Assembly (NCBI GenBank): GCA_963978905.1 | Contig: OZ022256.1 | Location: 5,749,501 to 5,813,500 of the forward strand | Origin: Trichostrongylus colubriformis | Taxonomy: Eukaryota; Nematoda; Chromadorea; Rhabditida; Trichostrongylidae | Reading direction: 5' to 3' | DNA: 64,000 bases | In this document: positions 33,945-45,477 of the stretch, piece by piece | Layout of the letters: each line of letters opens with the position of its first letter | How positions within the stretch are numbered: the stretch's first letter is position 1 | Made by a program: the position numbers and the translations under genes | The notes under the pieces: model-generated | Seen by the model: the letters and a program-made list of their open reading frames with translations, nothing else | The model's database searches: none | Told to the model about the DNA's origin: nothing

Positions 33945-34997
33945 TCAGAATGACGTTTTTGAGCTCCCGAGATTGTTATTATATTTACTCGACTAGCGGA
34001 CTAATCGCCTTCTTTAGAGCCTGTAATAAGCCGAAATATATCAGTGGTACAAGACATCGAAAACCTTCTTTCAAATTACAAAAGAACACCAAAGGCTAAT
34101 AAATCCTGAGAGACATAGTGAAACTCGCTAACTATTTGAAGATGTGGAGCTGTGAGTTGGCACTTTTACCTGGGATCTTTGCGGTTCTGTTTATATATGT
34201 GTTTTCATGTCTCGCAAGGCTAGGTCAGATTTCCTATGGGAAAACCTCCTCTCCCCCCATTCCAGGCAGGGATAAACTATTAACAACTGTACCAACGCTT
34301 TTCGACCCATGCTGCGTGCCCCTGTCCACCCTGCTTTCACTGAGTTAACGTTTAATAGCGAACTCACCGCCCCGTTGCCTTGTCGTCATTGATGTTAGGG
34401 TCCCAACATCGGACCCCGCCTCGGCGCCCCCGCGGGGATTCGACAGTGTAGGTCAAAAGCCACCTCTAGTGATCGCACGCGTTCGTCTTTCCTGTTGAGT
34501 CAAGGGTCCTTCGCCTTTATCCAGCACAAGAAAAAAAGTCCGATGTTGGGACCCTAAATCAATGACTACGAGGCAACGGGACGCGGGGTTCGCTATTAAA
34601 CGTTGAATCAATGAAAGGAGCGACGGGCGGCAAGCGGCATGGGTCGGTAACCGTTGGCACGTTGTTAATAGTTTATCCTGTGGGAGGGTGGAGGGAGAGG
34701 GTTCCTGTAGAAAACCTGCCAGCCTTGCGAGCTTTCAAAACACATATATAAACACGTTCGCAAAAATCCTAGCTGAACGTGCCAATTTACGGCTCCACGT
34801 CTTCAGAAGGTTAGCGAGTTTCACTGTCTCTTAGGGTTTATTAGCCTTTCGTGTTCTTTCGTGATTTGAAAGAGGGTTTTCGAAGTGTAGTACCACTGAT
34901 ATGTTTCGGCTCATCACAGGCTCTAAAGAAGGCGATTGTGACCCCTAGTTGAATTAATATAGTAACAGTCTCGGAGGTTCAAAAAACGTCATTCTGA
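33945..34997. mobile_element. 1.05-kb foldback element beside lectin copy B
   Basis: The left arm, 33945-34413 (starting TCAGAATGACG), is the imperfect complement of the right arm, 34539-34997, around a 125-bp loop. Examples of pairing are GCCTTCTTTAGAGCC near 34008 with GGCTCTAAAGAAGGC near 34920, and GGTCCCAACATCGGA with TCCGATGTTGGGACC. It encodes no protein. The flanks (GTGAGCCCTGAGCGA at 33881; GCGAGTGTCTTTTTTATCAC at 34998) join into one continuous sequence at lectin copy A (17508-17550). That copy shows the unoccupied state. CTGAGCGA occurs at both flanks, but about 50 unpaired bases separate it from the left arm. Confidence 0.8.
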
Positions 34998-35311
34998 GCG
35001 AGTGTCTTTTTTATCACTAGGGCTTTCATGAGCGCAGTTGTATCTCCAATGTTTGCTGTTTTTTTTCCGAAAAGTGGGTACATTTTTGATTTTCTGCTAT
35101 TTTCCATTTTTTGTCGACACCACACCTGCAATCCATTTCGACACGCAACGATCACATCGAGGCAGAGGTGTGGATACTTCCAGTGATGAGGTCTCGTTTC
35201 TATATGCTACCGTCATTACCGCGAGCATGAAACTCAGGTGGAGAGAAAGCACAGTGAACCAGTTAATTGTTTTGCTCCATTACTTCTATTCTCAAAGGTT
35301 TCAAAAGCAAA

Positions 35312-36091
35312 TCAGAAGTAAGTTTGACACACAAAATAGGTTATATGACTGCAATGATGATCATTCCAATGACGATCCTGCCAAGTTCCTGGTTCCACTC
35401 CAGGCATCGTCACATACATCTGAAATCAGCAACTCAGAAGGATTGGATATTGAAACGGACCCACAATTTGCAGAAAAATAACGGAGAGGCATACGTGTAC
35501 ACATTCCTCGTTGTTCTTGTAGTTATCCGGTTGATTTTTTGACCACTTGGTATAAGTGGCCTCCGTGCCATCAACCCAGTTCCATTTGGACCCGTTTCTT
35601 CTCAAACCGATCCAAAAAACATATCTTTTCGCAGGAGCGAACGCCTTTGTTGCAAATTCTGTAAAATTGTAGGGAGTAGCTTGATCACAGTTTCGCGCCT
35701 TTCTTATATATACATAAATGCCACACTACTGAGAAGCAGAAGCCACAGTAGCATGTCTGTAACTCCTTCAACAAGATCAAGCTCACCGTGTAGGCGGTTG
35801 TTTTCTTCCTCAGATCTTATCACTGGCAAGAAACTTTCTTTTCTCCAGCAGAAGTCCTTCGCTTCATCCCATGTTAATCCTTTTAGATACGCCTAGATTT
35901 GAATCAGGATTGGCCATTGGCGACAGATTTGTATACATTAATAATGTATCAATTGTCTAGCTAGCTCCGCCTCTACGTCAACTACGAGCATTGGTTTACG
36001 TTGCACTCACTACATACTTCTTCCTCCCATTCGAACCAGGAGCAGAAATAATGACCGCAACCAGGGAAATATGTAATGCCGTTTTCAGCAT
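35312..36091 (-). CDS. C-type lectin copy B
   Basis: Four exons are proposed on the minus strand: 36011-36091, 35787-35892, 35495 to about 35705, and 35312-35419. Exon 1 starts directly after TTTTTCCAG and encodes a signal peptide (MLKTALHISLVAVIISAPG); it ends at GTGAGT in phase 0. Exon 2 is fully open (GLTWDEAKDFCWRKESF). Exon 3 has RYVFWIGLRRNGSKWNWVDG and QPDNYKNNEEC. Exon 4 has HWNDHHCSHITYFVCQ and a stop. Secreted lectins of this type bind sugars and are abundant in parasitic nematodes. The AG acceptor before exon 3 in copy A (CATTTAG) reads CATTTATG here. The alternative AGs nearby do not keep frame, so expression of an intact product is doubtful. The locus is about 17 kb from copy A and in the same orientation. 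Confidence 0.72.
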
Positions 36092-36129
36092 CTGGAAAAA
36101 TAAAGGTTTTGCAAAGGATACCACTAAAA

Positions 36130-37380
36130 GTATTCAGAATGCAGTGTTTGTGGACATTGTTGAACTCTGCCTACTTACATGTTGATGTTGAACAACGTGA
36201 TATCAAAACAAAATAAGGGCTACCGAGAAAGTGAGAACTGGGAAGACGTGTCTTTTGCAAACGATTATCGTTTTCAAAAGAGTTGATCTGTCGCGAAACT
36301 TGCATTGATAAAGCGCGCCTCGAGGCCTTTATGGCAATCTCGGTGCGCTGCGTTTCACAGCGCTTCGCATACGCTAGACGACTTGTTGTGAGGGCTGAAC
36401 AATGGTTGCTGCTGCATTTCTCCGTCTCGTGCCGCCTGCATCAACCTCTCAGCGGTCTGTGATGCAGAGGGACGAAAGTAAAGAAATGAAAAAGGGTTGA
36501 AAAAGGGATTTTCAGCCGTTTGATTTCATGGCTTCTCTACTGTTGCACTACTGAGCATCTCGACATTCATACACATTTGACAATTATTACACTATCGACT
36601 AAATAGATAGGAGTATTCTGTGAGTTCCTGCCTAGGGTTTAAGTGGCTTCGATTCGAGTGAACTGTTTCCGCAATGCAAAAGCACCCAGTTGATTTGTTC
36701 TGTTTATCATGCAGATCCTTCGTCTCTAGACCCAGGGTGTGTACTCTTACGTCAAAAGTCGCCTTGCGACGTCGCAGTGCGGAGCCATCAGTACGACTTG
36801 CTGCAGTCGGCGCAGGACGACATAATCTGATACAATAGGGCACCTTGAAAGTAATCGCTATTTATCAGATCATATTGTGAATATTTCGGTTGGGAAGAGC
36901 TGATGGGCTACACAAGTGTGTAGCGTGCGCTGGAAGTGAAGCCTAAACTGAACTTTGATGCTCTGCGCTGACTTTTGCGTTCAGGAAGGGGTACTGTACA
37001 AAGAATGTCAGGAAGTTATGTGCTCATGGGTCACACGCGTCAAGTCTACGAACACATTGTAGTAAAACTGACGGTAGTAATGAAATGAAATGATAATGAA
37101 ATGCTCTTTGCATGTTCTTCAACAAGCAAGCTGCAGGGCATAGCCCGATGTAATTTGAAAAGGATGAAGAATAAAGTTTTTAGCGTTAGTCAATCCCTTC
37201 TGTGGGATGCGCCGCACATTCTAGTTCCATTCAGAATCATGATGGCTGGTGAATGTGATGTGGCCTATACAATGACCGCGGTGGACAGCCGATGTACAAG
37301 TCAGTGCTTTTTTCCTCCCAGACGAGTCTGGTACCAATTTACCGACCCCGGAGGGAGAGAAGGCTTGGTTGGCCTGGGCG
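36130..37380. other. No supported gene
   Basis: Only short frames were found, including an 83-residue minus-strand frame at 36592-36843 without recognisable features. No repeat copies were noticed. Confidence 0.35.
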
Positions 37381-37381
37381 G

Positions 37382-37455
37382 GCGTTGATGCGGGATTCGA
37401 TCCCCACACCATGAGAGTGGGTTACGCGCCACCTGTCACTACACCACCTCCTCCC
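37382..37455 (-). repeat. tRNA-like SINE head, second type
   Basis: Read on the minus strand it has an A-box-like TGGTGTAGTGACAGG and a B-box-like GGATCGAATCCC at suitable spacing. It does not fold into a convincing tRNA and its sequence differs from the 25-kb SINE heads. It is most likely the head of another short interspersed element, or a decayed tRNA. Confidence 0.4.
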
Positions 37456-38690
37456 CGATGTAATTTACCATGGCCTTATGCTGAAACTGATCGAGATCAA
37501 TAATGTTCCCTTTCGCTTGGATAGAAAGAGCGCCGACCTACTAAAAATGCTACTCAAGAGCATAGCTTGATTGATGAAAACAGCATCGGCTACCGATTGT
37601 AGACAGAACCTAGTGAAGTTGAGTAGGAGCTTGACAAGTATGGGGACCGCAGGTAGAGCAATGGCGCAACTCCCACTCGCAGCGCCCTTCGCGGAGGGCG
37701 GCCGCGCGATTCTCGGACGTAGTATACACACCCCTAGTTTCATGCAGAAGCTTACGTGCTTTCGCCTCACACTTGTCACGAGAAGAGGTGTTTTGGAGTT
37801 CATACTTTGCAAGCTTTCCGCGGCATTATTTTGTTCTTTCCCCACTGTGACCTACCTTCGTATTCTCCTACTATTCCACAATCTCCCAACTTGGCTCCAG
37901 GTGTTTCTAGGAGGGATCTCATTGAAAACATTTTTCCTATTTTATTTCCAACATCAAAATGCCTGGCTACCAGAGTCCATGATCATTCGTCTTGATTGTT
38001 CTTCATTTGTGAGTCCTTGAGAACCCTATGCCCATCACCGTGTTTAATCCCATACGAATTATGTGTGGTTTAATTGGGACCTTCAGTTCTTTAGAGATCG
38101 AGTCGAATTGTATGCGAACAAAGATATCAGGTTGTAAGGAAAGTTTTAGCCGGGTTTTGCAATTCCAACTTTGGAAGGTTATGACACGGCTCAATCTGCA
38201 TCTTTTGACAAAATACAGATGCACCACTCGAGTCGCTGCACTTTTGGCAACATTATGCATACTTGCATATCTTATATTGATGAAAGCCTGACGATTTATG
38301 TTTTGTGAAATCAAAAAAAAAGTCGACTCCTGACATTCTTTCTGAACGCACTGCTTGTCGCGGACAAGTCGCATCCTTTAACATCTCGGTGCAACGGTGT
38401 AAGGACGCTCGCAAACGATCTTACCGATCTATGCCATCTCTAATAGCTACACATCGTAGCCCACCATCCCTTTATATGCCCCTTGCATATGTTGACCAAC
38501 TCTACCTACCGTGTCCATGCGCCGGTGTGCGCTGCGCGCGATTCAGGCGTTTTGTGCAAAATGGGTTTGACCGACACGTCACAGTTGCGTATGGAATTAT
38601 GTGGAATTTCCTTTCCTCTGGTTCCAGCCGAGGTATTGAACTGGAGCAAAGCAGAGAAGATGGCGTGATAAAGTGCATTTAGGTATTAAT
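37456..38690. other. No supported gene
   Basis: Overlapping frames of 126 and 149 residues on opposite strands (37465-37845 and 37571-38020) show no recognisable domain and are probably chance. Confidence 0.3.
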
Positions 38691-41384
38691 ATACTTCACT
38701 CGCTTTGCATCGAACCCATTTTGGACGTCATCAACCCATTTTGGACATGAATCGCGCGCAGTAGTGTGCGCCAGACAACTGGTTTAGGTCATCATCGAGA
38801 GATTGGTAGTTTAGAGATCGGCTTTGTATTCGACTGCTTCGACAACAACTTGCTCACTTGCTGAGCATCTAATTCCTAGTACATTGCTGGTAAATTCACA
38901 TTCCGCTTATCGATGTTTATAGTTTTCATAAACATGCTCCACTTCGGAATATTACATAGTCTAGCTGCCGATACACAGTGTTGCTGCCAGTACCGAATTA
39001 GAAAATGATTCCGAGTGAACCGCTCGCTTTGCTTATACAAATATAGGTTGTATCATGATTACCAATGCAGATCGCAGTATCAAAAGAAATGCACCATTTT
39101 TGGAACGCTAGGCAATTCAGCGGTCGATACATCGGCCAGTGATATCAAAACAAATAAATTATGTTCACCCAATGGCATTGAGCATCAAACGCTTTTGCTG
39201 AAGCGGTAGTGTAGCAGTAGCAAGAGATGTAAAGAATTTCATCCCATCCGTTCCCTAACGGTTCTTATCAGTCACTGTGAGCCGTTATCAGTTTCACTAG
39301 AGCCCCTGTACCCAACAATGCCATCGAGGTCCCCGTACCCTACAATACCTGCGAATATGAGCATTCCACTGTTAGCCGCAAAAGCGAACCGGCCTTGGTG
39401 AAATTTCCCTTCTCACGCACCTAATAGAATCTTATCAACCATATCAATTTGGATCACCCACTATTATTGCCCCCGTCTGCACCGCAAAACATGTGTGAGT
39501 ATGAACGCTCCGGGACCATGCGAAAAGCGAAACGAATTTGACGACATTTGCCTTCTCATGCTCCTTATCAAATCTTATCAACCGTTATCAAGCTGCATCA
39601 CCCACAATAAAAGTCCACGTCCCTTTCCCCAAGAGAGCTGTGGGTGTGAGCGCTCCAGGATCAATGCGAAGAGCGAGAAGGATTCGACGACTGTAGCCTT
39701 TTTAAGCTCCTTATCGAATCTTATCAACCGTTCTCAATGCGAGTCACCCACCAGCAATGTTCCTGTCCCACCCTGCTAAACACCTGTGAGTGTCAGTGCC
39801 CTCGGATCAATGCGAAAGGCGAAACGGATTTGGCGACATTTGTCTTCAAAGGCTCCTTATCAGCCCTTATCTGTTGCTATCACCTTCGGTCCACCACCAT
39901 GAGGGTCTCCTTGCCTCCCCCTACAACATTTGTAAAATTCACGGTCCCAGCTTGAGTGCGAGGCGAGATATGAATTTCGTGACAGACAGACGGACAAACA
40001 AACACACACACATAAACACACACACGGATAGACATACTAAGCGAATTATATATAGAAGGATAGTAACGAAATTCATACCTCGCTTCGCAGCAAAGCTCGA
40101 ACGCTAAATTTTATGAGTGATATAGGGGATGCCAAGGAAGGCCTAGTGGTGGTGGGCCGAAAGTGATAGCGACTGATAAGGGCTGATAAGGAGCCTCGGA
40201 AGGCGAATGTCGCCAAATTCGTTTCGTTTTCGTATATAATTCGTTTTGTCGCCTTTTCGCGTTGATCCAAGAGCGCTAACACTCATAGATGTTGTGCGGG
40301 GTGGGACGGGGACATTAATGGTGGGTGACTTGCACTGAAAGCGGTTGATAAGATCTAATAAGGAGCGTAAAAATGCTAGAGTCGTCGGATCCATTTCGCT
40401 TTTCGCATTGGTCCTGGAGCGTTCATACTCACAGGTGTTTTGCGGAGTGGCACGGGGTGATTGATGGTGGCTGATCCGAATTGAAAATGGTCGATATGAT
40501 TTCATAAGGAGCATGAGATGGCAAATGTCGTCAAATTTGTTTCGCCTTTCGCGTTGATCAAAGAGCGCTTACACTAATGGGTGTCTAGCAGGGTGGGACG
40601 ATGACATTACCAGTGGGTGATCCAAACCGGTAATAGTTGATAAGATTCGATTAGGAGCGTGAGAAGTGAAATGTTACCAAGGCCGGTTCGCTTTTCGCTA
40701 ACAGTGGATTGTTCACATTCGCAGGTATTGTAGGATATGGGACTCCAATGGCATTGTTAGGTACAGGTGTCTTAGTGAAACTGATAACGGCTCACAGTGA
40801 CTAATAAGAACCTAGGGATGGGATACGATGAAACCCTTTACAACGCTTGCTACTACTACACGACCGCTTTAGCAAAAGCGTCTGATGTTCAGTGTCAATG
40901 GGTGAACATATTTTGTTTATGTTCTGATATGGCTGGCCGATGTATAGACAGCTGAATTGCCTAGCACTCCAAAAAATTGTGCATTCCTCTTGATACTGCG
41001 ATCTACATTGATAATCATGACACAACCTATAATACATTTGTGATAACAATGCAAGCGGTTTACTCGGAATCATTTTTCTATGCGATACTGGCAGCAACAC
41101 TGGGTATCGACCGCTAGACTATGTAAAATTTCAAGTAGCGAAGCATGTTTACGGAAACGATAAGCTTCGATAGGCGGGATATGGATCTATCATCGATGTG
41201 TAGGAAGACGCTCAGCAAGTGAACAATTTGTTACCATTCGATGCCATAGAGATCAAACTATCGAAAAACAAAACTAAACTATCCAGATTCCCACTAAAAA
41301 CCTAAACCAGTTGGTTGGCACACACTACTGCGCGATTCATGTCGATGATGTGCAAAATGGGTTCGATGCAAAGCCACTGAAGTA
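38691..41384. mobile_element. 2.7-kb palindromic element with tandem-repeat arms
   Basis: The two halves are imperfect complements around about 40030. Outer matches include TTTGCATCGAACCCATTTTG near 38709 with its complement near 41360, AACTGGTTTAGG near 38778 with its complement near 41303, and CACTTGCTGAGC near 38856 with its complement near 41212. Inside each arm lies an array of about 145-bp degenerate units. In the left arm the anchor word CTCCTTATCAAATCTTATC is at 39558, 39709 and 39852, with a diverged one at 39414. The right arm shows the complement. The centre holds CACGAAAT, an AC-rich run and a TATATATAGAAGGA motif like that at 3607. The right edge coincides with a mariner insertion. 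No protein is encoded. Confidence 0.8.
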
Positions 41385-42285
41385 TTGGCTGTCCCAATAG
41401 TCCTGTAGGATTTTTCCAAAAAAAAATCAAAAACTCTTGTTCACTTCGAGACAGGTCTAGGCGGTTCAGGAATATGGTAGAACGTTCTCTAAGCTTTCTA
41501 TGAAATATATATTGACCCACCAGATCCCATAGAGAGAGCTACAATGCCCGTTGTCGATACCCTCCCAACTCGCGGAGTCATCTAATATGAGCGGTCTTGC
41601 GGCACCAAAACGACGGAAGCTTGCCACTCCATCTGCCCTGCATTGGGTAAGGGATGTGTGAGCTAAGAAACCATGCACCGCTGGTTCATCTTCTTCAGCA
41701 ACTGCGAAATTGACATGGGAAACAAACCACGCTCAGGACTGTGCTACTTCTGCGATGCTGAATGAATGCTTTTCCATGAGGTGCTGGTACAAGGCGAGAC
41801 AGTCACCGCTACCGTCTGCATCCACCAGCTCCAGCAGCTCGCCGTCGCTGTTCGAGAAAAGCTCCAAGATAGGTCTGCGGTCAGGGTGCGCGGTCCGCGG
41901 TCACCCTCCCATGGCGACGCTCCCTCCGATTTCACGAAAAGTACCCAAGCCAAGCTACTCGAGCTCGGCTGGGATGTCCTGCCCTACAGGCCATACTCTC
42001 CAGACATTGCCCCTTCTGACTATCACCTTACCCATTCTCTTGAATCCTTCCTGGCCACTAGAAAATTCGTTGATAATGACATGCTTGCAAAGATAATGGC
42101 CGACTTCATCGACTCCCAAAACTCAGGGTTTAGGGAGGAGGGAATCAACGATTTACCTATGAGGTGGCAGAGCGTTAACGGTAACAATGGTGAATACGTT
42201 GTTGCCTAATTGTTGTTTGTTGGAAGAAAAAATAATAAAAAATGGTGGTCGAAAAGAATCCTACAAGACTTTTGGGACAACCTAA
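41385..42285 (+). mobile_element. Mariner-family transposon, internally deleted (copy 2)
   Basis: The ends TTGGCTGTCCCAATAGTCC and ...GACTTTTGGGACAACCTAA match those of the copy at 4200-5395, with TA outside both ends. The transposase is on the plus strand. The start region reads SGLAAPKRRKLATPS. The last part, 41766-42209, is open (MLFHEVLVQGETV, then LGWDVLPYRPYSPDIAPSDYHL with the third catalytic Asp). About 300 bp are missing relative to copy 1, including the region of the first Asp, and the second Asp motif is not recognisable. It is therefore not autonomous. Confidence 0.85.
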
Positions 42286-42287
42286 TA

Positions 42288-42605
42288 TACTGACCCACCA
42301 AATTCCGTGGAGAGAACTACAATGCCTGCAGCCGATACCCACCCAACACGGGATGTCATCTTCTGTGGGTGGTCTTGTGGCGCCAAAGCGACGCAAGCTT
42401 GCCACTCCATCAATACTGCATAGGGCAAGGGATGTGTGAGCTAAGAAACCATGCACCGCTGGTTCATCAACTTCAGCAACGGCGAAATTGACAAGGAAGA
42501 CAAACAGCTCAGGACTGTGTACCTCTAGGACGCGGGAGCAATGCTTTTCCAAGAGGTGCTGGTACAAGGCGAGACAGTTACCGCTGCCGTATGCACCCAC
42601 ATCTG
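42288..42605 (+). mobile_element. Truncated mariner copy joined in tandem
   Basis: This begins TGACCCACCAAATTCC right after copy 2 and repeats the front third of the transposase region (41511-41830), including HRWFINFSNGEIDKEDK. It lacks both termini and breaks off at the start of the next duplicated block near 42605. Confidence 0.7.
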
Positions 42606-45470
42606 TCGTTTCAGTCGAAGCGATTGAATTAATTGAATCTTCGAGAAACTCATCTCATTTCTGCACTCCTGAAACCCGATACAAAGAGTTCTATACAATG
42701 CTTCACCCCCTCCTTGCGATTCTCACATTTGTGACTGCCTTTGCTGCGACTCGACTGAACAAGAACTCGTGGAATAAGTCATTCGAAAAAAGCCATTGTC
42801 GCAGCGCTTAAAATTTCCCTTATAATTCCAAAAACTTGTGGCTTCCCAAGAAGCATATTCAGGAAGAGCTACTCTTTTTCTATTTGAGAAGCGCAATATG
42901 TGGGTTGATTCATGTTGATGCGCTTTTAATCTGAAACAGTCGAGTTAGCGCTCTTAATCTGAAACAATCGGGTTAGCCGGCGTCAGCTTACCAATCTTCG
43001 TGGGCGCCTTGGCCGCCTCAGAGTGGCCTCGCGGTCTTCCTGTTTTGTAGCGGAAAGCGATTTTCGGCTCGCCTCGCCAGCAGCGAGCCAACTTTCGCAT
43101 GCGCGCACCGCGCCATTTGCAGCAGGAATAGGCCCCGATGTATATATTGTAAGCAAACTTCCAACTGTCATCGGCTTTGGTTGAAACCAAGAGACACCAT
43201 ACCCATCTATAACCCCTACCCACTGAAGGCGCTTACCTCTTATCAATGTCAGGCTTCGATCCGAACACAAAAAGAAAATTGAAGCATTTAGTAGTACAAA
43301 AGCATGAAAGATGGAGCGCAAAGGTCAAAACAACCGAGAAATAAGGCCTCTTCCCACCGTTGATCCAAGTGTGTAAGGCACAATCGAAGAGGGGCAAGCT
43401 ACGTCAAGAGGAGCAGCAGCAGTTGGAGCTGTCTCTTCGTGAGCTCGGAGGCGCTCCGTAGTAGTTGGCTTTTGAGGATTGAAAGCTTCGAGAGGACGTG
43501 CATGTATCACTTCTAGAAGAAACATTGACCCTGACTCAATGCCGGGAGGTACACTTGATCACAACACATCACTTCCTAATGATAACCGAGAACAAACGCT
43601 ACTCACTTAGTGTAGTTCTAATATTGCAATTATGGCGGAGGTAGGCTTAGAACCTATGTACTCTGTACACAGGGGTTGGCCCCTACCCAATCTTAACTTG
43701 CTCGACCTCTACATCCCGCTCCTTATTTGTTTGTTGTGTGCTCCCTACACTTTGGTCAGTCCCTACCCAGTCCTTCCTTGTACGAGCTCTCCAGGCCCGT
43801 TCCTTATTTATTTGTGGTGTGCTTCCTACACTGGCCAGTCCCTACCCAGTCCTTACTTGCGCGACCTCAACAGATCCATTCTTGACCTTTCCGATTTTTG
43901 AAACCCAAGCGAGGACTTGAATTTGAGCAACCACCGACATCGGCGCGCCCTAACCAGTTCTTACTTAAGCTACCTCAACAGACCCATTACTTACCTTCCC
44001 GAGTTTCGGAACCCAAGCGAGGTCTTACATTTGCGCATACATCAATTTCGGAGCGAGACCCTCCAATGGTGAGTGTAGCTAGGCTCACAAATTATCCACT
44101 CCGTACACATTGGTTGGCTCCCAACCAATCCTAACTTGCCCGACCTCTCCAGGCCCGTTCCTTATTTGTTTGTTGTGTGCTCCCTACACTTTAGTCAGTG
44201 CGCACCCAGTTCTTACTTGCGCTACCTCAACAGGACTTACATTTGCGCATAAATCGTTTTCGGCGCAAGCCCCCCCCCCTCTAAGATGGGCGGAGCTAGG
44301 CTTAGAACTTACGTGCTCTGTACATATGGGTCGCTGCCTACGCTGTCCTAACTTGCCCTACCTCTACAGGCTCATTCGTGATTCACCCTACTTTGATCAT
44401 TCCTGCGCAAGTCCCGCCCGCCGAAGACGGAGCTAGGCTTAGTTCTTATGAGATTCGTACAAATTAGTCAGCTCTTACCCACTTCTATCTTGCCCGAGCC
44501 CTCCAGGCTGCAGTTATGTTGAGGCCCTACCGAACCCTAGCTTGCACATACTTTATCTCCACAGGCCCACTCTTGATTCAGCCGGTTTTTGACCATTTCT
44601 GTGCGAGCCCCGGCCACGGTGGGCGGGGCTAGGCTTAGTTCTTATGATCTTCGTGCACTTTGGTCAACCCCTACCGACTCCTAACTTGTCCAACCTCTTC
44701 ACGCTGTAGGTGAACTGAAAGTTCATTATGTGACAAGCAAATGCACACAAACACGTCGAACTTACAAACACACCAAACTTCTTTTTTATATATATGTATA
44801 GGATAGGATTTGTCTTGTGAACTTGCAAAACCGACTAGAACTTTCCATACAACCAATAGTTATTGCGACACAGAATTACAATGAGTTTTGGTACAAACCC
44901 AGAAACACGATGTTCAAGACCTATACCAGTAGCGGTTCCTGCAACTTTGTCGCAATATTTTGCAGAACGAGAGAAAGCCAGAGTACTGATTGAAGCAGCA
45001 TGCAAAGGAAAAATGAAGACGGCTTGAAGGCTTCATTGAAAATTCAAGACCATTTAAGGCTAGGCTTATATACGGCCGATGGTATGTGGATGCTATGTGA
45101 AGGTACGATGCCACTGCATATCACAGAATCTCAAAGCATCATTTGTATGCAAATATGGAAAGCCTGGAAACAGTTCATTATCATGCTAATAAGAAAATAG
45201 TCATCATTACATATTAAGGAACCTGAAGTACTGCGGGAAAGAGCTGCCATGGGGCTTATCCGTTCATCCAGATGAGTGAATAGGGTTCAAATTTGGGACC
45301 ACACATCACAATTGATAAGTGAAAGAAAATAAAGGTAAAAATGGTTGCGTTTGTCGTTTCAAACTTGAAAAGAGAGTTTCCTATCGTTATACATACTCTG
45401 TTCTGTAACAATGCATTGAAACTTACCCCAAAATTAATTTCTTAAAAGTATATCACAACTCTAAGGTTTT
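42605..45470 (+). repeat. Duplicated block, second copy, split by 1.85 kb
   Basis: 42605-42950 and 44815-45470 together match 22810-23760 in order and orientation. Between them, about 42950-44810 is extra sequence absent from the first copy. The extra part begins where the first copy reads TCAGATTTGAATTTG and ends before TTGTGAAC. Confidence 0.65.
43620..44720. repeat. Degenerate minisatellite-like array
   Basis: The anchor CTACCCAGTCCTTACTTGC, followed by a variable ACCTC..CAGGCCC, recurs about ten times. Copies start near 43684, 43766, 43850, 43950, 44124, 44206, 44337, 44479, 44535 and 44669, at irregular spacing of 56-174 bp. GGGCGGAGCTAGGCTTAG lies between several copies. No protein is encoded. 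The array lies wholly in the extra block that splits the duplicated repeat. Confidence 0.7.
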
Positions 45471-45477
45471 TGCGCAT

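Noticed and set aside
33888..35001. CTGAGCGA as a proven 8-bp target duplication of the foldback
   Set aside because: About 50 bases on the left separate it from the paired arm, so it may be coincidence. Reported only as a possibility.
39960..40060. CRISPR-like or simple-sequence locus
   Set aside because: The AC-rich run and repeated words belong to the centre of a eukaryotic palindromic element. There are no regular spacers.
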